A stretch of 64,000 bases of DNA from Rhodobacter sp. TJ_12 (GTDB lineage: Bacteria > Pseudomonadota > Alphaproteobacteria > Rhodobacterales > Rhodobacteraceae): assembly GCF_020023995.1 (NCBI RefSeq), contig NZ_NRRD01000011.1, positions 37,423 through 101,422 of the forward strand. The letters run 5' to 3'. Below, in pieces: positions 7,755 to 16,448 of the stretch (its first letter is position 1; every line of letters begins with the position of its first letter). Made by a program: the position numbers and the translations under genes. Below the pieces are notes generated by a model, which had not been told where the DNA came from, did not search any database, and saw only the letters and a program-made list of their open reading frames with translations.

Positions 7755-9458
7755 TTAACTTGCAAAGCGGCTTTGCGGCATCCGGTCGGCCAAAAAGGTT
7801 TCCGCGCTGGCGCGGTTCCAGCGGTCGATCCAAGAATGCAGCTCTGGATGGTCGGCGCCTTCGATCAAGAAGCCTTCGGGCAAATCCTCAAACGCTTCAT
7901 TCCCGTCCAGAAATTCGTTGTTCTTGCTGCGGAACATGAAGTGATAGGGCAGAAAGGCCGACGGGTGCGAAAGCCCCGCCGCGCCGACCAATTCGCCCAA
8001 AGCATGCAGCGTATTCTTGTGAAACCGCGCGACGCGGGCGCTTTTGTCGCCCACATCCAGCGCGGCCATGCGCCGGGGATCTTGAGTGGCAATGCCCGCC
8101 GGGCAGCGGTTGGTGTGGCACGATTGCGCCTGAATACAACCAATCGCGAACATATAGCCGCGCGCCGAATTGCACCAATCCGCGCCCAAGGCCATCGCGC
8201 GGGCAATATCATAGGCCGAAACGATCTTGCCCGCCGCCCCGATCTTGATGCGGCGGCGCAGGCCCGCCCCGCGCAGCGTGTTGTGTACGAAATTCAGCCC
8301 TTCGAGCATTGGCATGCCGACGCGGTTGACAAATTCCAAAGGCCCGGCCCCGGTGCCACCTTCCTTGCCATCGACAACGATAAAATCGGGGGCGATGCCG
8401 GTTTCCACCATCGCTTTGACAAGGCACATGAATTCGCGCCGATGCCCGATGCACAGCTTGAACCCGACCGGCTTGCCGCCCGACAGGCTGCGCAATTGCG
8501 CGATGAATTGGACGAATTCGCGCGGCGTGGAAAAGGCCGAATGCGCCGCCGGGGAGACGCAGTCTTGCCCCATCGGAATGCCGCGCGCCTCAGCGATTTC
8601 GGGGCTGATTTTCGAGGCGGGCAGCATCCCGCCATGGCCCGGTTTTGCACCTTGGCTTAGCTTCACCTCGATCATTTTTACCTGCGGGTCGCTGGCCTGC
8701 GTGGCGAATTTTTCGGGTGAAAAGCTGCCATCATCATTGCGGCAGCCAAAATAGCCCGAGGCGATTTGATAGATCAGATCGCCCCCGCCTTGCCGGTGAT
8801 AGCGGCTGATGCCGCCTTCGCCTGTGTCATGGGCAAAGCCGCCCGCCTTGGCCCCGCGATTGAGCGCCGAGATCGCATTGGCTGACAGGGCGCCAAAGCT
8901 CATCGCCGAGATATTGTAAACCGAGGCATCATAGGGCTGCGTGCAGTCCGGCCCGCCGATGCGCACGCGGAAATCGCAATCCTTGATGACCTTGGGCATG
9001 ATCGAATGGGTCAACCAGTTGAAGCCCGAGGCATAGACCGATTCCACCGTGCCGAAGGGGCGTTTGTCTTCCACCCCCTTGGCGCGCTGATAGACCAGCC
9101 CCCGAATTTCGCGGCTGAACGGCACCTCGTCACGGTCGGATTCAAAGAAATACTGCCGGAACTCTGGGCCGACGCTTTCGATCATGTAGCGCAGATGACC
9201 GATGATCGGATAATTGCGTAAGATCGTATGCCGGGGCTGACGCAGATCATGAATGCCAATCGCGGCCAGTGCGGCAAAGACGAGGAAAACCGGCAGCATC
9301 CATGCCGACCAACTCAGCCACAAGATCGCGGAGATCAGGCTGAGCAGGAGCGCCCCGGCAAGCGGGACAAAACGGATATTCCGGCGCATCTGGATCATGG
9401 TCTGGCTCGCATTTTGCTTCTGCACTGCCCCATTTGAAAGCACGGCCTTGGTCTTCAT
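7755..9458 (-). CDS. FMN-binding glutamate synthase family protein
   Basis: This 567-residue protein has two N-terminal membrane helices (~residues 30-70) followed by a glutamate-synthase central/FMN barrel domain. Visible signatures are NISAMSFGALSANAI, KPGHGGMLPASKI, FIVVDGKEGGTGAGP and the iron-sulfur cysteine cluster CIQAQSCHTNRCPAG. It lacks the amidotransferase domain of GltB, so it resembles stand-alone GltS-like oxidoreductases whose electron donor and product are poorly defined. The start at 9458 gives the family N-terminus but has a weak ribosome site; ATGs at 9398 and 9389 are alternatives. It sits between the two fatty-acid transcription units in the opposite orientation. Confidence 0.88.
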   Translation of the reverse strand: MKTKAVLSNGAVQKQNASQTMIQMRRNIRFVPLAGALLLSLISAILWLSWSAWMLPVFLVFAALAAIGIHDLRQPRHTILRNYPIIGHLRYMIESVGPEFRQYFFESDRDEVPFSREIRGLVYQRAKGVEDKRPFGTVESVYASGFNWLTHSIMPKVIKDCDFRVRIGGPDCTQPYDASVYNISAMSFGALSANAISALNRGAKAGGFAHDTGEGGISRYHRQGGGDLIYQIASGYFGCRNDDGSFSPEKFATQASDPQVKMIEVKLSQGAKPGHGGMLPASKISPEIAEARGIPMGQDCVSPAAHSAFSTPREFVQFIAQLRSLSGGKPVGFKLCIGHRREFMCLVKAMVETGIAPDFIVVDGKEGGTGAGPLEFVNRVGMPMLEGLNFVHNTLRGAGLRRRIKIGAAGKIVSAYDIARAMALGADWCNSARGYMFAIGCIQAQSCHTNRCPAGIATQDPRRMAALDVGDKSARVARFHKNTLHALGELVGAAGLSHPSAFLPYHFMFRSKNNEFLDGNEAFEDLPEGFLIEGADHPELHSWIDRWNRASAETFLADRMPQSRFAS

Positions 9459-9557
9459 ACAAGAAAACAGCGGCCTTATGGCGAAGATGGGCGGCGCATT
9501 CGCTCTGGTCTTCGCGCTTTGGGGCCCTTAGCCTTGGCGCAAAGCAAGGACCGCCCG

Positions 9558-9770
9558 ATGCCCAAACGCCTGCGCATGACCCGCCGCTTTCCGGTTGCGA
9601 TGACCAATGACGCCTATCGCCGCTTGCACCGCTTTGCGGCAGAGGCCGAGATCACGCCCGATGAGGCGCTGTGCTTTTTGTTCGAGCATTTCAATTCGGT
9701 GACCAATGCCGAAAACCTGACGGCGCGGCTGCGGCTTTTCAAAGCGGAATTGGAGGCGCGCAAGGCCTAA
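9558..9770 (+). CDS. Small conserved-looking hypothetical protein (70 aa)
   Basis: This short basic-then-acidic protein begins MPKRLRMTRRFPVAMTNDAY and ends in a charged helix (LTARLRLFKAELEARKA). The ATG at 9558 follows an AAGGA site at 7 bp spacing, and codon use matches its neighbours, which supports a real gene. No transmembrane segment or metal site is visible. The helix-rich make-up with an early basic strand could be a ribbon-helix-helix-like protein, but I do not recognise a family. It is divergent from the glutamate-synthase-like gene. Confidence 0.6.
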   Translation: MPKRLRMTRRFPVAMTNDAYRRLHRFAAEAEITPDEALCFLFEHFNSVTNAENLTARLRLFKAELEARKA

Positions 9771-9843
9771 GCCCGCCGCGGCGCCTGCGCCCAAGCCCCT
9801 TGGCAAACGGCCCTTTTGCCCCATCATTGGCGCATCCCGGTCG

Positions 9844-9890
9844 TGACGTTGCGCAACATTCCGGCGCGCCCCCTTACGTTCGCGTCAATT
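9844..9890. promoter_or_regulatory. Operator-like motifs upstream of the thiolase-fadJ operon
   Basis: TGACGTTGCGCAAC (9844-9857) and TTACGTTCGCGTCAA (9874-9888) lie about 110-155 bp upstream of the thiolase start. ACGTTCGCGTCA (9876-9887) is an exact 12-bp match, in inverted orientation, to 5401-5412 upstream of the second MerR gene. Shared sites before both fatty-acid transcription units suggest one regulon. The cognate regulator is inferred to be one of the MerR pair. Confidence 0.5.
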
Positions 9891-9999
9891 CGTTGCAATA
9901 TGGGACCGGAGCGGGGTGGCCCGGCTGCCCCCGATCGCACGCCCGGACAGAGGAGGCCCGGCGGCAGGCATAGGTGCCGCGCGGGTCTAAGGAGGACCA

Positions 10000-11211
10000 A
10001 TGACCGAAGCCTATATTTACGATGCCTGCCGCACGCCGCGCGGCAAGGGCCGCCGCGATGGCAGCCTGCACGAGGTAACCTCGCTGGCGCTGTCGGCGCG
10101 GCTTCTGAACGCGGTGAAGGAGCGCAATGGCTTGTCGGGCCATGCGGTGGAGGATGTGATCTGGGGCAATGTCACCCAAGTGGGCGAACAAGGCGGCTGC
10201 CTTGCGCGCTCGGCGGTGCTGATGTCCGATCTGGATGAAGCGATCCCGGGGCTTTCGATCAACCGCTTTTGCGCCTCGGGCATGGAGGCGGTGAATTTGG
10301 CCGCCAACCAAGTAAAGGGCGGCGCCGGCCAAGCCTATATCGCGGGCGGGGTCGAGATGATGGGCCGCGTCGCCATGGGCTCGGACGGGGCGGCGATTGC
10401 TGTGGACCCGGCGCTGGCGCTGAAAAGCTATTTCGTGCCGCAAGGCATTTCCGCCGATCTGATCGCCACAGAATATGGTTTTACGCGCGCGCAGGCGGAT
10501 GCTTTGGCCGTGGAAAGCCAGCGGCGCGCGGCCGAGGCTTGGGCCGAAAACCGTTTTGCAAAATCGATCGTTCCGGTGACCGATCAAAGCGGGCTGACGA
10601 TTTTGGACCGCGATGAATATATGCGTCCGGGCACCACGATGGAAGACCTCGGCAAGCTCAAGGCCAGCTTCAAGGATATGGGCGAGGTGATGCCGGGCTT
10701 TGATAAGGTCGCGCTGCTCAAATACCCGCATCTGGAAAAGATCGAGCATATCCACCATGCGGGCAACTCGTCGGGCATTGTGGATGGTGCGGCGGCGGTG
10801 CTGGTGGGCTCCAAGGAATTCGGTATTGCGCATGGGCTCAAGCCCCGCGCGCGCATTCGCGCCACCGCGAAAATTGGCACCGACCCCACCATCATGCTGA
10901 CCGGCCCGGTGCCGGTGACGGAAAAGATCCTGCGCGACAGCGGTATGAACATTTCGGATATTGATCTGTTTGAAGTGAACGAGGCTTTCGCGGCCGTGGT
11001 GCTGCGCTTCATGCAGGCGTTCGACGTCAGCCCCGACAAGGTGAATGTGAACGGCGGCGCGATGGCGATGGGCCACCCGCTTGGCGCGACCGGCGCCATT
11101 ATCATCGGCACGCTTTTGGATGAAATGGAGCGGCGCGATCTGTCGACCGGCCTTGCCACGCTGTGCATCGCCTCGGGCATGGGCGCGGCCACCATCATCG
11201 AACGCGTCTGA
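10000..11211 (+). CDS. fadA: Acetyl-CoA C-acyltransferase (thiolase, FadA type)
   Basis: This 403-residue thiolase cleaves 3-ketoacyl-CoA to acetyl-CoA and a shortened acyl-CoA in the last step of beta-oxidation. The nucleophilic Cys91 is in INRFCASGMEAVN, the catalytic histidine is in the C-terminal GHPLGATGA, and the second cysteine is in CIASGMGAA. The ATG at 10000 follows a strong TAAGGAGG site. It is 11 bp upstream of the fadJ-like gene, giving the usual fadA-fadB/J operon. Similar enzymes act as biosynthetic acetyl-CoA acetyltransferases, but the neighbour strongly favours degradation. Confidence 0.93.
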   Translation: MTEAYIYDACRTPRGKGRRDGSLHEVTSLALSARLLNAVKERNGLSGHAVEDVIWGNVTQVGEQGGCLARSAVLMSDLDEAIPGLSINRFCASGMEAVNLAANQVKGGAGQAYIAGGVEMMGRVAMGSDGAAIAVDPALALKSYFVPQGISADLIATEYGFTRAQADALAVESQRRAAEAWAENRFAKSIVPVTDQSGLTILDRDEYMRPGTTMEDLGKLKASFKDMGEVMPGFDKVALLKYPHLEKIEHIHHAGNSSGIVDGAAAVLVGSKEFGIAHGLKPRARIRATAKIGTDPTIMLTGPVPVTEKILRDSGMNISDIDLFEVNEAFAAVVLRFMQAFDVSPDKVNVNGGAMAMGHPLGATGAIIIGTLLDEMERRDLSTGLATLCIASGMGAATIIERV

Positions 11212-11222
11212 GGGAGGAAACC

Positions 11223-13409
11223 ATGACCGATTTCACCTATGAGCTTGGCGCCGATGGCGTGGCCGTGATCACCTGGGATGTGGCCGCCAAATCGATGAAC
11301 GTGATGAGCACGGAAGGGTTGATCTTGCTTGATCAACTTATTGATCAAGCCTTGGCGGATGAGGCCTGCAAGGGCGTGATCATCACCTCGGCCAAGAAAG
11401 ATTTCGCGGGCGGAATGGATCTCAACGTCATCGCGCAGATGCGCGCGGGCGGGGCACAGACGGTTTTCGAGGGCGTGATGCAGTTGCATGGCGTGCTGCG
11501 CAAAATCGAACGTGCGGGGATGGACCCGAAAACGCTCAAAGGCGGCAAGCCGATTGTGACGGTGCTGCCGGGCACCGCGCTCGGCATTGGGTTGGAACTG
11601 CCGCTGGCGACGCATCGCATCTTTGCGGCAGACAATCCGAAGGCCAAGATTGGCCTGCCCGAGATTATGGTGGGCATCTTCCCCGGTGGTGGCGGCACCA
11701 CGCGGCTGGTGCGCAAAATGGGGGCAATGGCGGCCGCGCCCTTCTTGCTGGAAGGAAAGCTCTCGAACCCGAAAGCCGCCAAATCGGCGGGGCTGATCGA
11801 CGAGGTTTGCGAAGACCCGATGGCCGCCGCGCGCGACTGGGTTTTGAGTGTGAAAGACGCCGATCTGGTCAAGCCGTGGGATGCCAAGGGGTATAAAATG
11901 CCCGGCGGCGCGCCCTATCATCCGGCGGGGTTCATGACCTTCTTGGGCGCCTCGGCAATGGTGCATGGCAAGACGATGGGGGTTTACCCCGCTGCCAAGG
12001 CGCTGTTGTCCGCCGTTTATGAAGGCGCGCTGGTGCCCTTTGATACCGCGCTGAAGATCGAGGCGCGTTGGTTCACCAATCTTTTGCTGAACCCGTCCTC
12101 TTTCGCGATGATCCGTTCGCTCTTCATCAATAAAGAGGCTCTGGAAAAAGGCGCGAACCGCCCGCAGGTCGAAGATCAATCGGTCAAGAAAGTCGGCATT
12201 TTGGGCGCGGGCATGATGGGCGCGGGCATCGCCTATGTCTCGGCCAATGCGGGCATTGAGGTGGTGCTGATCGACGCCAGCCAAGAGGCCGCGGATCGTG
12301 GCAAAAGCTATTCGACCGGCATTCTGGATAAAGGCATCCAGCGCAAGAAGGTGACGGAAGAGAAAAAGGCCGAGGTGCTGGCCCGGATCACCGCCACCAC
12401 CGATTATACCGCGCTTGAAGGCTGCGATCTGATCGTGGAAGCGGTATTCGAAGACCCGGGCGTGAAGGCCGAAGTCACCGCCAAAGCGGAAGCCGTGATC
12501 CCGGAAACCGCGATTTTTGCGACCAATACCTCTACCTTGCCAATCTCCAGCCTTGCCAAAGCCTCCAAACGGCCCGAGCAGTTCATCGGCATCCATTTCT
12601 TCTCGCCCGTCGATAAGATGCTCTTGGTCGAGATCATCAAGGGGGAACAGACGGGCGATGTCGCCGTGGCGAAGGCGCTCGATTTCGTCCGCGCCATTCG
12701 TAAGACGCCGATCGTTGTGAATGATGCGCGCTTTTTCTACGCCAACCGCTGCATCATTCCCTACATCAACGAGGGTATCCGCATGGTGGCTGAGGGGGTG
12801 AACCCGGTGTTGGTGGAAAACGCCGCGAAGCTGGTGGGGATGCCGCTCGGCCCGTTGCAATTGGTCGATGAAACCTCGATCGATCTGGGGGTGAAAATCG
12901 CCAAGGCGACCCGCGCGGCGATGGGCGATGCTTACCCCGATGGTGCGGTGGATGAGGTGATTTTCTGGATGGCCGATCAGGGCCGTTTGGGCAAAAAGGC
13001 CGATGCGGGCTTTTATACCTATGCGGGGGGCAAGCGTGCGGGGCTGTGGGACGGCCTGGCCGATCACTACCCGCAGGCCGAGGCGCAGCCGGAATTGCAT
13101 GAAGTGCAGCATCGTTTGTTGATGGCGCAGGTGCTGGAAGCCGTGCGGGCCTTTGAACAAGGTGTGCTGACCGATATCCGCGAAGGCGATGTCGGCGCGA
13201 TCTTGGGCTGGGGGTTTGCGCCGTGGTCGGGCGGGCCATTCGCCTGGCTTGATATCATCGGCGCGCCCCGTGCGGTGGAGATTTGCGAAGCGTTGGAGGC
13301 CACACACGGGCCGCGCTTCAATGCACCGGCGCTTCTGCGCGATATTGCCGATAAGGGCGATAGTTTCTACGCCCGCTTTGGCGGCGGGCAGGCGGCGGCA
13401 GCGGCCTGA
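11223..13409 (+). CDS. fadJ: Bifunctional enoyl-CoA hydratase / 3-hydroxyacyl-CoA dehydrogenase (FadJ/FadB type)
   Basis: This 728-residue multifunctional enzyme performs the hydration and NAD-dependent oxidation steps of beta-oxidation. The N-terminal crotonase domain (~1-300) shows KKDFAGGMDLNVIA and the GTALGIGLELPLATH oxyanion region. The dehydrogenase part begins near residue 320 with the Rossmann motif VGILGAGMMGAGIAYV, followed by FATNTSTLPIS and IGIHFFSPVDKM. The C-terminal helical domain completes the family's usual length. The ATG at 11223 follows GAGGGAGGAAA. It is the second gene of the thiolase operon and is followed by a good terminator. Confidence 0.94.
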   Translation: MTDFTYELGADGVAVITWDVAAKSMNVMSTEGLILLDQLIDQALADEACKGVIITSAKKDFAGGMDLNVIAQMRAGGAQTVFEGVMQLHGVLRKIERAGMDPKTLKGGKPIVTVLPGTALGIGLELPLATHRIFAADNPKAKIGLPEIMVGIFPGGGGTTRLVRKMGAMAAAPFLLEGKLSNPKAAKSAGLIDEVCEDPMAAARDWVLSVKDADLVKPWDAKGYKMPGGAPYHPAGFMTFLGASAMVHGKTMGVYPAAKALLSAVYEGALVPFDTALKIEARWFTNLLLNPSSFAMIRSLFINKEALEKGANRPQVEDQSVKKVGILGAGMMGAGIAYVSANAGIEVVLIDASQEAADRGKSYSTGILDKGIQRKKVTEEKKAEVLARITATTDYTALEGCDLIVEAVFEDPGVKAEVTAKAEAVIPETAIFATNTSTLPISSLAKASKRPEQFIGIHFFSPVDKMLLVEIIKGEQTGDVAVAKALDFVRAIRKTPIVVNDARFFYANRCIIPYINEGIRMVAEGVNPVLVENAAKLVGMPLGPLQLVDETSIDLGVKIAKATRAAMGDAYPDGAVDEVIFWMADQGRLGKKADAGFYTYAGGKRAGLWDGLADHYPQAEAQPELHEVQHRLLMAQVLEAVRAFEQGVLTDIREGDVGAILGWGFAPWSGGPFAWLDIIGAPRAVEICEALEATHGPRFNAPALLRDIADKGDSFYARFGGGQAAAAA

Positions 13410-13425
13410 GCTTAAGAACCCGGCG

Positions 13426-13462
13426 AAAGGGGCGGTGCTACGGGCGCCGCCCCTTTTCCTTT
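13426..13462 (+). terminator. Rho-independent terminator after fadJ
   Basis: A perfect 10-bp stem (AAAGGGGCGG / CCGCCCCTTT) with an 11-base loop is followed by TTTTCCTTT. It lies 16 bp after the fadJ-like stop and before the M3 peptidase gene. Confidence 0.75.
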
Positions 13463-13502
13463 GCGCCCCTGCAGCCTAGCTTGTGGCCAAAGGAGATATC
13501 GC

Positions 13503-15521
13503 ATGACCAATCCGCTTTTGGCACCGGGCAAGGGCCCCTTTGCCTTGCCCGATTTTGCCGCCATCACCGATGAGGATTTCGCCCCCGCCTTCGACACCGC
13601 ATTGAGCGAGGCACGCGCGAATATTGCCGCGATTGCCGAAAACCCCGACGCGCCCAGCTTTGCCAATACCATCGAGGCGCTGGAGCTGGCTGAGGGCACG
13701 CTCGACCGGGTGGCGGGCGTTTTTTACAATCTGTCGGGGGCCGACAGCACCCCCGCGCGCGAGGCGCTGATGCGCGATCTGGCCCCGAAAATGGCCGCTT
13801 TCGCCTCTGAGGTCACGATGAACCGGCCGCTTTTTGCGCGGATCGAGGCGCTGTGGCAGGCGCGCGATACACTAGATTTGACGGGCGAACAGGCGCGGGT
13901 TTTGGAGCTTTACTACAAGATGTTCGTGCGCTCGGGTGCGGCGCTGACGGGCGCAGAAGCCGCGCGGATGACCGAGATCAAGGCGCGGCTTGCGGTGCTG
14001 TCGACGCAGTTTTCGCAAAACCTTTTGGCCGATGAACGCGACTGGTTCCGCCCCTTGGCGGAAGACGAGTTGGAAGGCCTGCCTGAGTTTGTGATTGAGG
14101 CGGCAAAAGCGGCGGGGGCAGAACGTGGCCAAGACGGCCCGGTGTTGACATTGTCGCGTTCGCTCATCGTGCCGTTTTTGCAATTTTCGCCGCGCCGGGA
14201 TCTGCGCGAGTTGGCCTATGAAGCGTGGACGGCGCGTGGGGCGAATGGCGGCGAAACCGACAACCGCGCGATTGCGGCGGAAATTCTGGCCTTGCGCGAA
14301 GAACGCGCGAAGCTTTTGGGCTATGACAGCTTCGCGGCCTACAAGCTGGAACCGGAAATGGCCAAGGAGCCTGCGCAGGTGCGCGACTTGTTGATGCGCG
14401 TCTGGGGCCCCGCAAAAGCGGCGGCAGAGGCGGATGCGGCCAAGCTCACCGAAATGATGCACGCAGATGGTATCAATGGTGATCTGGAGGCGTGGGACTG
14501 GCGCTATTATTCCGAAAAACGCCGCGTGGCCGAGCATGATTTCGATGAAGCCGCATTGAAGCCCTATCTTTCGCTCGATGCAATTCTGGGGGCGGTGTTC
14601 GACACGGCCAACCGGCTGTTTAGGTTGGAGTTCAAACCGCTCGACGGGCCGTTTTACCACCCGGATGTGCGCGGTTGGGAGGTGACGCGGGGCGGCAAAC
14701 ATATCGCGGTGTTTTTGGGGGATTACTTCGCGCGTTCGTCCAAACGCTCGGGCGCGTGGTGCTCGGCGATGCGCTCACAATCGAAGCTTGGCGGCGAGGT
14801 GCGTCCGATCGTTGTCAATGTGTGCAACTTCGCCAAGGGTGACCCTTGCCTGCTGAGCTATGACGATGCGCGGACGTTGTTCCATGAATTTGGCCACGCG
14901 CTGCATCAGATGTTGTCCGATGTGACCTATCAATTCGTCTCGGGCACCTCGGTCGCGCGCGATTTTGTGGAACTGCCCAGCCAGCTTTTGGAACATTGGC
15001 TCGAAGTGCCCGAGGTGCTGGAAAAACACGCCCGGCATTGGCAGACGGGCGCGGCGATGCCCGCGGATTTGCGCGAAAAACTGCTGGCTGCGGGCACCTA
15101 TGATCAGGGCTTCGCCACGGTGGAATTCATCGCCTCAGCTTTGGTGGACCTTGCCTTCCACGAAGGTGCGGCACCGAAAGACCCGATGGCGAAACAGGCC
15201 GACGTGCTGGCCGAAATCGGTTTGCCCAAGGCGATCCGCATGCGCCATGCGACCCCGCATTTCGGCCATGTCTTCTCGGGCGACGGCTATTCCTCGGGCT
15301 ATTACAGCTACATGTGGTCCGAGGTGATGGATGCCGATGCGTTTGCTGCGTTTGAAGAGGCGGGCGGGCCGTTCGACCCAGCCACCGCGCAGCGGCTGGA
15401 AGCGTGTATCCTGTCGGTGGGCGGCTCTGTGCCGGCGGATGCGGCTTGGATGGCATTTCGCGGTCAAAAGCCCGGGGTCGAGGCATTGCTCAAGGGGCGT
15501 GGCCTGACCGAGGCAGCCTAA
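13503..15521 (+). CDS. M3 family zinc oligopeptidase (Dcp/oligopeptidase A type)
   Basis: This 672-residue cytoplasmic metallopeptidase has the thimet-oligopeptidase zinc motif FHEFGHALHQ, with the first zinc histidine at about residue 461 and the third zinc ligand expected in the following helix. The length and the C-terminal FGHVFSGDGYSSGYYSYMWS match peptidyl-dipeptidase Dcp and PrlC. It probably degrades short peptides. The ATG at 13503 has an AAAGGAGATATC ribosome site. It seems to be a single-gene unit between two terminator-like hairpins. Whether it acts as a dipeptidyl carboxypeptidase or an endopeptidase cannot be told from sequence. Confidence 0.92.
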   Translation: MTNPLLAPGKGPFALPDFAAITDEDFAPAFDTALSEARANIAAIAENPDAPSFANTIEALELAEGTLDRVAGVFYNLSGADSTPAREALMRDLAPKMAAFASEVTMNRPLFARIEALWQARDTLDLTGEQARVLELYYKMFVRSGAALTGAEAARMTEIKARLAVLSTQFSQNLLADERDWFRPLAEDELEGLPEFVIEAAKAAGAERGQDGPVLTLSRSLIVPFLQFSPRRDLRELAYEAWTARGANGGETDNRAIAAEILALREERAKLLGYDSFAAYKLEPEMAKEPAQVRDLLMRVWGPAKAAAEADAAKLTEMMHADGINGDLEAWDWRYYSEKRRVAEHDFDEAALKPYLSLDAILGAVFDTANRLFRLEFKPLDGPFYHPDVRGWEVTRGGKHIAVFLGDYFARSSKRSGAWCSAMRSQSKLGGEVRPIVVNVCNFAKGDPCLLSYDDARTLFHEFGHALHQMLSDVTYQFVSGTSVARDFVELPSQLLEHWLEVPEVLEKHARHWQTGAAMPADLREKLLAAGTYDQGFATVEFIASALVDLAFHEGAAPKDPMAKQADVLAEIGLPKAIRMRHATPHFGHVFSGDGYSSGYYSYMWSEVMDADAFAAFEEAGGPFDPATAQRLEACILSVGGSVPADAAWMAFRGQKPGVEALLKGRGLTEAA

Positions 15522-15523
15522 AG

Positions 15524-15558
15524 AAAAAAGCGCCCGCACCGGAGAGCGGGGCGGGCGC
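15524..15558 (-). terminator. Rho-independent terminator for the minus-strand YqjD/YqjE-like operon
   Basis: Read on the minus strand, an 8-bp GCGCCCGC / GCGGGCGC stem with a 13-base loop is followed by TTTTTT. It lies ~70 bp beyond the end of the YqjE-like gene and directly after the convergent peptidase gene, which it may also serve. Confidence 0.7.
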
Positions 15559-15628
15559 AACCGGGCCTTGGGCCCGTAGGTCGAAGCGATAAGCGCTTCG
15601 GGGGAGCCTTAAATTCGATTGCAATGGA

Positions 15629-16045
15629 TCAGCCGTCACCACGCGGGGTGAGGGCAAAGACAAGACCGGCGGCCACAGCCATCGCGGCCATCGGATGATC
15701 CGACACGAGCTTGGGTAGGGTTTGCAGGGCGGTATCGCTTAGCGCGGCTTGCAAGGCGGCGCTGCGCTGCGCCTCGGCGCGCGCCTTGGCTCGCGCGTCG
15801 AGGATCACCGTCACCGCCCAGACAACAAGGGCTGCCACAATCGCAATGCCTGCCAGAACCAGTGCGGCATAGGCCGGGCCGATTACGGGCACGAGCGAGA
15901 GCCATAGCGCGGCGGCCAGCGCAATGTAAGCGGTGACCGCAAAGACCACGATCAGCGCGGTGCTGACCGCTGTGCGGCGCGCCTTGGCGACGGGCGGGCC
16001 GATCCCGCCCAAAAGCCCCAGAGCGATCTGCGCCAGATCGTTCAT
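15629..16045 (-). CDS. YqjE-like membrane protein (holin superfamily III fold)
   Basis: This 138-residue protein has two central hydrophobic helices (~28-52 and ~57-85), a charged Ala-rich helix, and a short hydrophobic segment near the C-terminus. This pattern matches the PF07332 group, often labelled phage holin family protein, to which E. coli YqjE belongs. The gene lies 4 bp downstream of a DUF883 gene, the same pairing as yqjD-yqjE, so the holin label should not be read as phage lysis. The likely role is an inner-membrane stress-related function together with its partner. Confidence 0.75.
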   Translation of the reverse strand: MNDLAQIALGLLGGIGPPVAKARRTAVSTALIVVFAVTAYIALAAALWLSLVPVIGPAYAALVLAGIAIVAALVVWAVTVILDARAKARAEAQRSAALQAALSDTALQTLPKLVSDHPMAAMAVAAGLVFALTPRGDG

Positions 16046-16049
16046 GGCG

Positions 16050-16385
16050 TTACCGCTTCATCAGCAGCGCGGCCAGAAAGCCGACCCCGGCGGCAACGCC
16101 AAGCGCGGCCATCGGGTTGGAGCGCACGCGATCTTCGACCGCGCCTTCGGCCTCCACCAGACGTTCGCGGGCCACTTCGGCAGCTTCGGCCGAGCGCGCG
16201 GCGATTTCATCGCGCATGTCACGGGCCTGATCGGCCAGTTGCTCTGCACGGGTCGCGCCGTAATCCTTGGCCTCGCGGCTCAGCTTGGCCAATTCAGCGC
16301 TCAGCTGTTCGATCTGTTTTTCCAGTTGCGCGACCTCGGCGGGGACCTTGCCGTTCGACTTCGAAAGCGGTTGGGCGCTGGCCAT
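16050..16385 (-). CDS. DUF883 family protein (YqjD/ElaB-like)
   Basis: This 111-residue protein has a long charged coiled-coil region (~25-85) rich in Glu, Ala and Arg, then a C-terminal hydrophobic helix beginning RSNPMAALGVAAGVGFLAAL. This is the layout of E. coli YqjD and ElaB, tail-anchored inner-membrane proteins that bind ribosomes in stationary phase. The ATG at 16385 follows a perfect AGGAGG site; a longer frame to 16415 is less likely. It is the first gene of a two-gene operon with the YqjE-like gene. Confidence 0.82.
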   Translation of the reverse strand: MASAQPLSKSNGKVPAEVAQLEKQIEQLSAELAKLSREAKDYGATRAEQLADQARDMRDEIAARSAEAAEVARERLVEAEGAVEDRVRSNPMAALGVAAGVGFLAALLMKR

Positions 16386-16448
16386 GAAAACCTCCTGTGC
16401 GTGGTTGCGTTTCACAGACCAAACGCAGATCTCGCCAAAAGGTTCCGT

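Noticed and set aside
10584..13307. 907-codon minus-strand open frame
   Set aside because: It is antisense to thiolase and fadJ, His/Arg/Gln-rich with no domain; long antisense frames are common in high-GC genes with strong codon bias.
15629..16045. Phage holin reading of the YqjE-like gene
   Set aside because: No endolysin is adjacent, and the DUF883 partner points to the yqjD-yqjE type pair; the holin label is a fold name.
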